Below the pieces are notes generated by a model. That model was not told the DNA's origin and searched no databases. It was given only the letters and a program-made list of their open reading frames with translations. 64,000 nt of DNA from Carya illinoinensis (lineage: Eukaryota; Streptophyta; Magnoliopsida; Fagales; Juglandaceae). The DNA lies in contig NC_056760.1 of assembly GCF_018687715.1 (NCBI RefSeq), positions 38,206,001 to 38,270,000 of the forward strand, in the 5' to 3' direction. Shown here piece after piece: positions 50,578 through 61,039 of the stretch; position 1 is the first letter of the stretch, and every line of letters starts with the position of its first letter. The position numbers were made by a program, and so were the translations under genes.

Positions 50578-50765
50578 TAGAGCCGGTTTAGATGTTGAGT
50601 TGAGTTGAAATAAAAGTTAAAAATTAAATAAAATATTATTAAAATATTATTTTTTAATATTAATATTATTATTTTTAAATTTAAAAAAATTAAATTATTT
50701 ATTATATTTTATTTTAAAAATTAAAAAATTTATAATAATTAGATAAGATAAATTGAAGAATACAA
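50578..50765. repeat. Family A MITE-like repeat
   Basis: It starts with GGTTTAGATGTTGAGTTGAG and continues with the AATAAAATATTATTAAAATA core seen in the other family A copies. No coding sequence. Confidence 0.6.
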
Positions 50766-52307
50766 ACTTCTAAAATCTAAAGTCATCGAACTTGCTGAAG
50801 TTGCATCGTGTGTGGTCATCAAAGTCGTGGAATCACGATGCCACGTGGGTGCTCACACGCAGGCCATGCGTGAACCTCACGCACTTATCAAACAACTGCT
50901 CTTCTTGTAAAACTTGTAAATTAGCATTAGGTGCATGTGATGGTATGGTGCGTGTACCGATCTTTTGGTGTCCTGAAGACCATATATCAAGCATTTTATG
51001 AGAGAAGAAATGGTAGAGATCATCCTAAGAGTGGGGATGGGGATATTTATTTTCGATATATGACAAATCTAGGTGTTTTGTGCAATCACTTCATGTACCA
51101 TTATTTGTTTATTTGTGCAACTAGTTCAATTATGTATTCATTATATTATGGACAAAATTCTAGAGATCAGCTCTTTATTTAATGACAATATTGATACTTT
51201 TTCTTTTTCATTTCTTTTTTAGCTGATCATTTTGTTACTTTTAAAATATAAAAATGATAAAGATATGGGCATTCGTGCACACTAAACCGCATAAATTGCA
51301 TGTGTGCATGAATGCATATGTCTATTAGTATCAATATTTTGAATACCGTATAGGTCAAGATACTGAAACGAAATATTTCGATACCGATACCGTTTCGTGT
51401 ACCGTTTCTGGAGTCTAAACAATTACATGACATTGTCATATGTGTTTGTGATGAGCACAAGTTTGAAATATCCAGTGGGGATTTGGGGTCTAGATTCTTT
51501 GATCTGATGCAAGACCAATTCGCCTACTTTGGAAGAGCTTGCTTCAGTTTACAATGCAAACTTTTTTGTGAGAGAAGAAAAGTGATGTTGTCATGGCCAC
51601 TCTGTTGTGTCGGTCGCAAGCCATGACTTTAACACTCCTCGGGTATTTGATAAAACTGCATTGAGATTGCTCACTTCGAGGAGAGCACCTCCAACAAAGA
51701 AGAAGAAGAAGAATGGAGAAGAAAGCTGGAAATTCTAGTGCATTTCAATGATAAACATCTGAACAGGAAAATGCTCATTGCTTAGTGATGCCCACAATCT
51801 GGACCTAGCGAGACATAGAAAACTAAATGCAAGTCATCCAGGTGTTACAGGCCGAGATCCAATATCTGTTACAACCCAATCAATAAAAGAACTAATAACA
51901 TAGAAGGAAATACTAATAAATTTAAACTGGCCCATTGCCAAACAAACATATAAACTTCCAACTCAGTTACTGAGGCTTGTACTCGTTCTTGGACCATAAC
52001 AATGGCTTGTTTAGATGTGTCTATCAGGACTCGTGAGGAACCACCCTAACTCCCATATGATAGACATGTGGAAGTCTAAGTCCCATTATCTGTTGGGCCA
52101 ACCAACTTTTTCGGCCTAATAAAAAAACTTCTACCTCTCACATTAATATTATCGTTACTATTTTATAGTACTCATTAATTTTTGAAATAAAAAAAGTAAA
52201 AAGTATCACATTTATAACGTTAGATTGTACGTAAACTCCTAGCTAGTTGGATTACAATCGAAATTGTAAGCGATTGGAGCAATAATAAAGTTGTGGTAGT
52301 TAAGAGC
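50766..52307. other. Intergenic, no gene recognised
   Basis: Several short open frames occur (for example 50792-51182), but none shows a domain, splice context or low-complexity-free similarity I can name. Confidence 0.4.
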
Positions 52308-53545
52308 TTATTAGGACACTTGTCGTGTTTGAGAAGTGAGATAATATTTCAGCTCATTTTATCAAAATTTCTTATAATTACATTTTCAAATATCACTCAA
52401 ATATAAAATATTTTTTAATTTAAAATTTTTAACTTTCTTATTTAATCATTGTATAATTATTATAACTTTTTTAAACTTTCAAATAAAATACAAAAAAAAT
52501 AAATTTTTTCAAATTTCAAAACAAAAATAATATTAGAAAATAATATTCAAACAAAATTTTAACTTTATAATATTTTTATTCAACATCCTCTCTCATTTTT
52601 CAAAATCCAATAAAACATTTTAACTTAAATCATTTCACTACTATTCACAAATCATTTTACTGCTATTCATTAAATTTTCATCTCATCTCATTACCCAAAT
52701 ATGCCCTTAGATATTTTTAGATATTCTCAAAATTTCTTATAATTTTATTCTAAAACATCACTCAAACTCATAATATTGTTCAATTTCAAATTTTCAAAAT
52801 TTTCATCTAATCATGATCTAAACGTAAAACCCAATACAATTTTTTCAAACTTTCAAACAAAACAACATAACTTTTTTAAATTTAAAATAAAAATTTATAC
52901 TTAAAAATTATATTCAAAGAATTTTTTTTAATTTTATAATATTTTTATTCAACTTTTTTCTCACATCTCCCAAAACCCAATAAAATATCTGAACTCAAAT
53001 AATTTTATTATCATCTTAACTCAAAACATCTTAACCCAATAGAGGCCGTTTGGATTGAAAAACACTCTCTCATCTCATTTATCATGACAACTTTTTAAAT
53101 TTTCACACAAAATATACTTAACAATTCAATTTTTTCAAGTCCTAAAACAATAATAATATTAAAAAAATAATATTCTAACAATATTTTATTCAAATTTCAT
53201 CTAAAACCATTTCAGCTCATCTCACTATCCAAACAACATCTAAAGCTATGTTTGGATGTTGAGCTGACTTGAGATCTTTATAAATAATAATGAGTTGAAA
53301 TAGTGGAGTGAGTTTTGTGGGATCCATGTAAGATGAGTTTAGATGTGTTTGGATGTAAAGATAAGTTTAGATGTATTTTTGAAAAGTTGAAAAAGTTGTG
53401 AGTCCCACGTGCAAATAAGTGTTGAGTTGAAAAAAGTTATGAGTCCTACGTGTAAAGAGATTTTGAATTAAATAATATTTAGTAATTTGAGACTTATGTA
53501 TTTGAGTATTAGAATAGGTCTAAAATAGAACCCATTGGAGATGAG
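52308..53545. repeat. Cluster of about four family A repeats
   Basis: Units at about 52308-52710, 52711-53040, 53041-53245 and 53246-53545 share motifs such as ACTATTCACAAATCATTT, CAACTTTTTTCTCA, CTCACTATCCAAACAACATC and, inverted, GTTTGGATGTTGAG. They are head to tail except the last, which is inverted. They look like AT-rich MITEs inserted next to or into one another. Confidence 0.6.
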
Positions 53546-53959
53546 TTGAGTTCATTCAAGGATTCCAATTAATACAATAACAAGAGTACACCTAACAAGT
53601 ATCCAAATGAACCTAAAAGAACAAAAAAATACAATAACAAGAGTACAGCTAACAATACTGGAAATTAGCCAAATATATAGATAGTTAAAATTTAATTAAA
53701 GATTTCTTATTTTGATCCACATTAGACTAGTTTTTTTTAAATTAAAAAAATATATTAGCTATATTGTCTCTCTATATTCAAAGAGAAACTGTAGTTACAG
53801 ACAATTTATTTTCTCTTTTGCTAAAAAGGATTTCATCTCACTCCACTTTTAAATATGGATTACAATTTGAATGGTTTAGAGAAAAGAATAAGAAATCCTA
53901 TATACATGATTACATCTCAAATGGTTTAAACAAATTAGAAAAAAGTGTTCACCTGAGAT
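53546..53959. other. Spacer, no gene recognised
   Basis: It contains two short repeated pieces (ACAATAACAAGAGTACA at about 53573 and 53630). The open frame at 53764-53961 has no recognisable motif. Confidence 0.35.
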
Positions 53960-55316
53960 AGAATTCTAGCTTCTTCTTTTTTAAAACAACCTCCATTTCA
54001 TTAAAACCCTACTTAAAGTCTTTACAAAGAATAAGTAGCAAACAGTCTATAAATAAATTATAGCAAAGGTGAATCTTTTTCACCACAAAAATTTAGGAGC
54101 CATGGGGGGATGGATATAAGAGGCATGCTTCCAAAGAGGTTTTTCGAAGCTGTCCATTGCACAATTGAATGCACTCATTAATTTGAGTCTTGATATATTT
54201 TCATGACATTCTAACTTTGAAAGGACTGAAACAAATTTTTGGTATCTTGAATTATAGGTTGCATTGTCCAATCTGATGTAGTTTCTGGGTCTACTACTGC
54301 CTGAAGTGTTACTTATGAGTCTTCAGCTATCAACAATTTTTTTTTTCTTTCTTTTGCTTCCTCCATTCCTATGTACATTGCTACGACCTTGTTTTGATTT
54401 GGATTTTGACTTTTAATATGTTTGGTTTGCACAAAGATTGGAGTTCCTTCCTCTGATCTGCAAATAGCTGCTGTTGTGCTTCCTGAGTTTCTAACCACCA
54501 CATTAAAGGTAAGCAAATGGTAATCGGTTGATATGGGTTTCCCTTTGTGGCTTTTATTAATTTGTTAATTGCCCCAAGCCTCACAGTGTTCCTTGTAGAT
54601 TTTGAGAGTTACATTCACAGAACTTTCAATGTTTTGGGTTAAGGCCTCATGATTTTGTTTCTAAGAAACCAAATACTGTCTGTTGCAATGATTGCAAAAA
54701 TTTAGACAATGTGCTTTTCATTGGATTGAATGTTTAGTTTCCTAGAGGGGTTGATAATACATTCCATCCAATGATCTATGTCTCTTTGGGCACATGAGAT
54801 GTTGAGAGGCCATGGTGAAAGTATCTAAAGAATTATGGTGAAGGTGCAGTTTAGAAAGAGGTGGGTCTGAGTTTCCTTCTCATTTATGCAAATTGAACAA
54901 TTAGACTCTTCCTCAGATATTGGGATGAATTTTTGAGCAAGGTCTTTGTGGGGATGATGTTGTTTAAGATTTTCCAACATAAAATTTTCAGTTTATCCTG
55001 AATTTTTAGTTTCCACAATTTTTTCCAATTGTTAGACTGATTAGAATTTATGTTTTGTTGCTGATTCATGGTGATGGCTACATAAGCATATTTGATAAAA
55101 AAAATTTTGAGATTTGTGGTGTACCTAAATAAGTTTGTCTTCCAGATTATGAAAGTTGGTTTAAGCCAAAGGAATTTTCATTATCTCATCAATAGAGTCT
55201 TGGTGAAAAAGGGCTTGGATTAAAATAGTATTCCATCTTCTTGGTCCTTCCATATTAAGTTCTGAAACAGTAGTAGTGGGATCTTTGTGAATTAAGACAT
55301 TTGTTAATATGAAAAC
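53960..55316 (-). pseudogene. LINE remnant (zf-RVT and RNase H-like part)
   Basis: On the minus strand near 54890-55040, WKKLWKLKIQDKLKILCWKI followed by LNNIIPTKTLLKN is the zinc-binding zf-RVT block typical of plant LINE ORF2. Nearer the 3' end, degraded text resembling an RNase H domain (VVRNSGSTTAAICRSEEGTP, 54400-54500) follows. There are many stops. The remnant abuts the left LTR of the large retrotransposon at 55317, so that element apparently inserted into this LINE. Confidence 0.75.
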
Positions 55317-58300
55317 TGTAACAGCCCGCTAAAAATTCAATTAAGGAATTTCTATTGACTTTAGGAACCTCGGGAAAACTCTGTAAGTTTACACGAATCG
55401 ACTAATCGCATAAATTTTAGCCTGTCAACATAGTTAGTGTTATCACTCACTATGGTGCTAGAAATGCGATTTTAATTATTGGAGATAGTTAGAAGTGTCA
55501 AAATGTATTATGGTTTGTGCCATTAGACTCAGAGGGTTATTTAAAGTCTTATGGCGCAATAACATTTTTTTCATATTTTCGGTCAAAACGTCTGTTTTAA
55601 ACTGTAGATATTATTGGATAAAAAGAAATATCTTGAGGTAATTTTCGTGAATATTATTGGGTAAAAATATTTTGAGTTGAGTTTTATAGATATTATTAGA
55701 TAAAATATTATGAGATAATCTTTTATAGATATTTTGGGTAGGAGAAACCTACACTCAACTCTCAACTCCAGCCTCATCTCTTCCATATCTCATCCATAAT
55801 TATCTCCAGCCACCTCTCCCCACGAAATTATCTAATTACACCTTCCAATAAAAGATTATCAAACACTCTCTCTCGGACAGCTTTTAGGAGGTCTTTTGCA
55901 CGCCCATTTCGAAGCTGTTGTAAGTGTTTTATCATAAAGTCTCCTTCATATAAGTTGTTCCTTTTTGAGTCTAGTTTACATGGATATCTTATTTGCCCCA
56001 TTTGAAGATCATTTGGTCAGTCAAATATTGTATAAACTATAGAAAGGTCATTCTGGGAGATAAACTGGAGAATATGTTATAGTTTGGAGTTTTTGACCAA
56101 GTTAATGGATAGATATTGGTCCGAAATTTTTATGGAGTATTGTTAACATGTATATGTGACTATTGGTTGAGGATTTTTGCATGATTAAAGGTTTTGATGA
56201 AAGATTTACTTAGATTTAGAAACTTAGAAACTGGAAGAAGAAAAACAGTTTCTGTTTTGAGAAAGTTTAACTCTTTGGTGGTCTAAACCTATTCTAATGA
56301 CTTTGATAATTTTATTGGAAGATCCTAAGCATCTTATATACATGTTATATTATTATTTTGAAGATATTTGATGTTAGTTTCAAAGATATGAAATTTTATG
56401 CAAAGAGATATTCAGATAAGCCAAAGTGTGGATATTCTTGGCTAAATTTATATTTTGGTTAATTTCTAACCATGTGATCTTGAATTAGAAGCTTATATAT
56501 GTTTTAGGATATCTTTTTAAACCAGGTGATGGTTTGGTTTGAAGATCATATATTTATAAGTCATAGATCAAGAGATTTATCAAAACTAGTTGAGGAAAAA
56601 GTTTCTGTTTTTGGACTAAGTGTAAAACCAAAAACTCCAAATGTTATTTTGTGATTTTGGTGACTTTAGTTTGATGATTTAAAGCATAGTTGATGTTAGG
56701 ATGATATTATGAATATGTTAGAAGTAAGATTTGATTTTTGAAATTTTTGGAGATGTTTTGATTTAAGGTCAAAACTTGTGATTCAAGTGCTTGGATATTT
56801 TTTACAAAAAAGTTTGGTGTTGATTATTAGCTTTTTCTAAATGGATGTTTTAAGTATGGTTTTGAACTTAGGATTGGAAGATGTTTGTTGCAAAATTTTG
56901 ATTTAAGTATGAGTTTTGAAGTTGGAAGGAATTGCAACAAAAATCAAGGGAAATGGCCTATGGATTTTTGGCCATAGTGTGTTTTCCATGGTTGTGATTA
57001 ATTTTAAATTTTTCTAAATTGATATTTGAGTTGAGGATAAAATTTACATGAGGCATGTAAATTTTGGTGACTTTTGGAGTTAGTATGCAAAATCCTTAAG
57101 TTATGGGTAAAACGGTCATTTTCCTACATGTAGAAAGTAAAATGAAAATTTTACTCTTTAAGTTAGTATTTTTCCATATTTCAAATTATTAGTGATTTAG
57201 TGCTAACTTTTAGAATCACTAATTACAGTTTCTCGTGATCGCGCTTAAGGTTTTATAAGAAACGCGGAGATCGAGGTAAGTTAGCTTTTAACTTACTAGC
57301 AGTCTACTGTGTATGTGTGCTAAGTAAAAGAATTACAGTGTATTTATGTATGTTATCATATATGTCATGCAATGCCAAGTTATCATGTAATTGTCTATTA
57401 TACAGAATTTATTCTGTCATCAATTTTTATCTGTTACACAATATATTCTGTCATGTATTACTATACATTACAAATATGTCATGCTAAATATGTTGTCTGT
57501 TATATGTTATGGCATGTTACGAAATGTTACTATCTCAAGTTGGTTATGTATTTCAAATTATGTTCAAGTCACGTTATGTTACGTCAGGGCTTCAGTCCTT
57601 TCATATTCCAGTCACGTTTCATCTTGAGTATATTCAGTTTATGTATAATACATGGGGCCACAACAACTGTGGAGTATGTATTTAACTACAATTGTGATGC
57701 GTAAAATACATGGGACCACAACAACTGTGGAGTATGTATTTTTCATGTTAAGTCAAGTTTGTGTAGAATACATGGGGCCACAACAACTGTGGAGTATGTA
57801 TTTACACGTAGAATACATGGGGCCACAACAACTGTGGAGTATGTATTTTTCATGTTAAGTCAAGTTTGTGTAAAATACATGGGGCCACAACAACTGTGGA
57901 GTATGTATTTTTAAATGTTAAGTCAAGTTTGTGTAGAATACATGGGGCCACAACAACTGTGGAGTATGTATTTACACGTAGAATACATGGGGCCACAACA
58001 ACTGTGGAGTATGTATTTTTCATGTTAAGTCAAGTTTGTGTAGAATACATGGGGCCACAACAACTGTGGAGTATGTATTTACACGTAGAATACATGGGGC
58101 CACAACAACTGTGGAGTATGTATTTTTCATGTTAATTCAAGTTTCAGAGCAAGTTCATGCTAAGTCAAGTTTCAGATCAAGTTCATGTCAAGTCAAGTTC
58201 ACTTCATGATTCAATTTAAGCTATGTCAATTATGTTATGTTGTACACTAAGTTATGCTTTAATTACTTATGAATTTGATTATGCATTTATGCTTTTACTG

Positions 58301-58811
58301 TCATCCATGCATCATTAGTCTGTATGGAAGTTTTTTGTTAACTTGCTGAGATTTGTAATCAAATCTCACTGTGGTAGTCCCAACTACCATTCCCCCTGAA
58401 TGGTAGATCTTGTTACAGGACCTGAAAGAAGATCAGGAGCTGACCAACTAGGTACAGTCGACTGAACGACGGTGCGTCGTTAAGGTTAATATAGTAGTTA
58501 AATTACTACTTGTACGATGGAGTTGCATCTCCAGTACTTTTAGATCATAACTATTTTGGAATAGTTCTGTGATCTTAGTTATTCAATGTATCTTTATATA
58601 TGAAGTATGTTTTTAAGTATTTGGGATATTTTAATTTGGTGCATAGTATTGCTAAAGAAAAAAATTATCCGCTGCGAATATTGCATAATGTTAGATGCAT
58701 GTTAGGATTATTGCATCTTATATGTCATGAACGGGGGCAGGTAACCTTGTGTTGCATGTCTCGACGCTTCAAATGTCCGTCCAATCCCAAACGGAATTTG
58801 GGGGCGTCACA
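55317..58811 (+). repeat. 5' LTR, 3,495 bp
   Basis: It is defined by TG...CA ends, the adjacent primer site, and the copy starting at 61040 after the polypurine tract. Open frames inside it (for example 57372-57858) merely read through LTR repeats and are not genes. Confidence 0.93.
57647..58124 (+). repeat. Nine-copy hairpin array in the 5' LTR
   Basis: A 36-bp core, AATACATGGGGCCACAACAA then CTGTGGAGTATGTATT, occurs nine times, separated by two alternating spacers (short, ACACGTAG; long, TTTTCATGTTAAGTCAAG and following bases). The core is a nested inverted repeat: AATACAT pairs with ATGTATT and CCACA with TGTGG. Copy 2 has GGGACC instead of GGGGCC. Confidence 0.93.
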
Positions 58812-58814
58812 GGG

Positions 58815-58826
58815 TGGTATCAGAGC
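58815..58826 (+). other. Primer binding site for initiator-Met tRNA
   Basis: TGGTATCAGAGC lies three bases after the 5' LTR end and matches the 3' end of plant initiator methionine tRNA in complement. Confidence 0.9.
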
Positions 58827-58913
58827 AATACGTCTCTGGGCAGTAAATCCACATGTCCTTAGGAAATGCACCAAACATTAGGCTTGAATTTCTTAAGGTA
58901 TGAAGGGTAGTAT

Positions 58914-59123
58914 GTGGTTTTAATATATATGCTCGTGTGTTTCAAGAAGGGACACATGACTCGTGATAGAATACCTCGGAATCCTAAGGGAGATAACAAT
59001 CAAAAGGATCAGAATTTTCCGATGGATAAAGAATTAGTTGAGGTAAACATAGTTAACGTTGATCTGATTGCAATTGATGGTAGTATTGCATTATTATTAT
59101 TTTGGAGTAAGTCAAGTCATTGA
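58914..59123 (+). pseudogene. Degraded gag nucleocapsid remnant
   Basis: The translation VCFKKGHMTRDRIPRNPKGD recalls the C-terminal zinc knuckle of Gypsy gag (C-X2-C-X4-H-X4-C with a K-K-G-H core). The first and last cysteines are gone (the last reads Arg), and the upstream gag is missing. Further along, near 59690-59760, a trace like reverse transcriptase sequence (CCDYKEVS) is too weak to annotate. Confidence 0.45.
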
Positions 59124-59953
59124 GGTTGGTAAATTGTACATTATTTGATTCAAACGAGTCATTGTTTCTATTAATTGTGGTAGTGCTTGAGAATTCAGTT
59201 TGGAAGCTAAATTGTTACCCTAGTGGTAAGAGTAACAATTTTCATTAGAAGTATTATTGTTCATACCAATGTAGATATAGAATACCTTTTAGTAATATGA
59301 GAAAGGATATGTAGGATTGATAAATGGTATTCCACATATTTGGAGAATTGTTTTGATTCGGAGAATACGATAGAAATTGTGTTTGGAAGAGTAATTTGAT
59401 TAGGAGAAACTTTAGCCTTAGTAGAATTTATTTATGATAATAGTATTACCACGTCGCCAGTTAATGATTTCTGGCAAAACACTATCTTTATGGATACATA
59501 GATCGATCTTCTTTTGAAGACTATTATATGGAGAGTAAAATATTGGTCTTGAGGATTTATGTGAACATTAGGAACAAATCATTTAAAGTTAGAATAATTG
59601 ATAACTTATGATGGATAGAAGAGTTATGACAATCATAAAAGAGAAAGTTTCAAGTTTAAGTTATTAACTAGTCAGTTATCAAAGTACCACCTAGGAAGAT
59701 GACTGATTGTTGCGATTATAAAGAAGTAAGTTAGTCCTAGACCAGTAGAACTTCTTGAGGTTTTTATTAACTTGAAGATTACTGAGAGTTTGGATATGCA
59801 TGATTAAATGCATATTTATATGAGTCATGGGATCATGTCATATATATGAAAATCCCTGAAAGAAATAAAATGGAGTACATAAAACATATACCAGAAGATA
59901 TAAACACAAATATGAATATTTGTGAAGTATTATTTTATTATCATAAAGCAAAA
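59124..59953 (+). other. Decayed internal region of the retrotransposon
   Basis: No open frame of note on either strand. Scattered fragments may derive from gag-pol but I cannot name domains with confidence. Confidence 0.4.
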
Positions 59954-60382
59954 TTACAGAAATTTGAGGCTCTTTGCCTCAATCTTTAAACGTTCTTGCT
60001 CTTCAAAAATCTGCATGTCTCTCCTATCTAAAGGAGTAGCCACTCGAAAAGAAGAGTTAAGCAAAGATTTTAAATCTCTGTTCTCTTGCTTTACTGCTTC
60101 TATCTTCATGTTGGATTCCATAAGAAGCCTCTGAAGTAGAGAAATACTCTCGTGGAGTTTGTCAACCCCACCAGTCCTGGATTGCAGTCTCTGAGAATAT
60201 GCGACAATGGCTGATGAGTATCGAGTACCGAGATTCACAAGCTCGTAGATAAGTTCATTTTCTGACTTATTAGTCAGATCATTATTTGATTGCATAATAG
60301 CACCTATGGAAGAAGCAGAAACAACTGGGGAACGAGGTGCAGAATACCTCATGTTTTGGCAATGAGAAGATTGCTGAGTCAT
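59954..60382 (-). CDS. Antisense ORF, 142 aa, coiled-coil-like, inside the retrotransposon
   Basis: An uninterrupted frame starts at ATG (MTQQSSHCQNMRYSAPRSPV) and runs opposite to the retroelement, while the gag-pol around it is ruined. Residues 1-30 are Ser-rich. Residues 35-142 are rich in Leu, Glu, Lys and Gln with heptad-like spacing (ENELIYELVNLG, LHESISLLQRLLMESN, IEAVKQENRDLKSLL, QIFEEQERLKIEAK), suggesting a coiled coil. There is no membrane segment or enzyme motif. A TATA-like box lies 102 nt upstream. Antisense extra ORFs are known in some plant LTR retrotransposons (for example maize Grande). A captured host gene or pararetrovirus-derived ORF is another possibility. I do not recognise the family. 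An ORF of this length, surviving among decayed gag-pol, favours function but does not prove it. Confidence 0.6.
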   Translation of the reverse strand: MTQQSSHCQNMRYSAPRSPVVSASSIGAIMQSNNDLTNKSENELIYELVNLGTRYSSAIVAYSQRLQSRTGGVDKLHESISLLQRLLMESNMKIEAVKQENRDLKSLLNSSFRVATPLDRRDMQIFEEQERLKIEAKSLKFL

Positions 60383-60483
60383 TGCAAAGTGAGTAAGCAG
60401 AAAGAGATTGCAGAGTAAGAATGCAGATTAATTTCAGAAAAGTGAAGAAGATGAGATGAGAAAGAAGATGAACTGAATAATTC

Positions 60484-60490
60484 TTTTATA
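60484..60490 (-). promoter_or_regulatory. TATA-like box for the antisense ORF
   Basis: On the minus strand CTCTATAAAAG contains TATAAAA 102 nt upstream of the ORF start, followed by a pyrimidine-rich leader (TTCATCTTCTTTCTCATCTC). The arrangement resembles a genuine polymerase II promoter. Confidence 0.5.
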
Positions 60491-60549
60491 GAGAAAATTA
60501 TGACGAATCACCTCTCGTGAATCATTTCTCTACAAGAGACAAGAGCAAT

Positions 60550-60633
60550 GTAGTATCATAGCTGCGGTGCCTGACAATTACAGAAGAACAAAGTAGTGTC
60601 GTAGCTATGCGGCGCCTGACAACTACAGAAGAC
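60550..60633 (-). repeat. Two imperfect 42-bp repeats upstream of the antisense promoter
   Basis: Units at about 60550-60592 and 60593-60633 both read GTAGT-TC-TAGCT...GCGG-GCCTGACAA-TACAGAAGA. They lie 60-150 bp upstream of the antisense TATA-like box, where enhancers are often found. A plus-strand CTATAAAAAT lies just beyond. Confidence 0.65.
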
Positions 60634-61027
60634 CTATAAAAATCACGCGGATCAGAGTTGTCTGGTCTAAAACAGAGTGCCACCGATTTTGTTAAAAAGA
60701 GAGAGGTTAACGGTTTAATTTTGATGAATTCTTTACTAACTATGGTATTTACAAGAACATTTAAAGTATATCACCTATGTTTTTTTAAAGAAGAGTTTCG
60801 GAAGATTATTTACTTAAAGTTTTAGGTTTGGAGAGTATGTTGTTACAACTTGGCCAACCTTGTACAAAGAAGTATAATCTAATTGTTGATTAAAGTAAGA
60901 GAGTTAAGGAATGACATAATCTCAAAGGCAAATATATACGGGATAGACAGTAGGTTGGTAAGCAACACCTCCTTATTAAATTTCTATTTCTTATTTAATT
61001 CGATTTCGAGGACGAAATCTTTTTTTT

Positions 61028-61039
61028 AGGAGGGGAGAT
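61028..61039 (+). other. Polypurine tract
   Basis: AGGAGGGGAGAT directly precedes the TG of the 3' LTR at 61040. This is the plus-strand primer site. Confidence 0.9.

Noticed and set aside
55583..55786. Minus-strand frame MEEMRLELRVEC in both LTRs
   Set aside because: It is short, AT-driven, lies inside the LTR, and shows no domain.
57647..58124. CRISPR-like appearance (36-bp repeats with spacers)
   Set aside because: The spacers alternate between two fixed sequences instead of being unique, the array lies in a plant retrotransposon LTR, and no cas genes exist.
57372..58135. Plus-strand open frames reading MGPQQLWSMY and IHGATTTVEYVF repeatedly
   Set aside because: They are translations of the nine-copy LTR hairpin array in different frames, duplicated exactly in the 3' LTR. 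There is no sign of a real protein.
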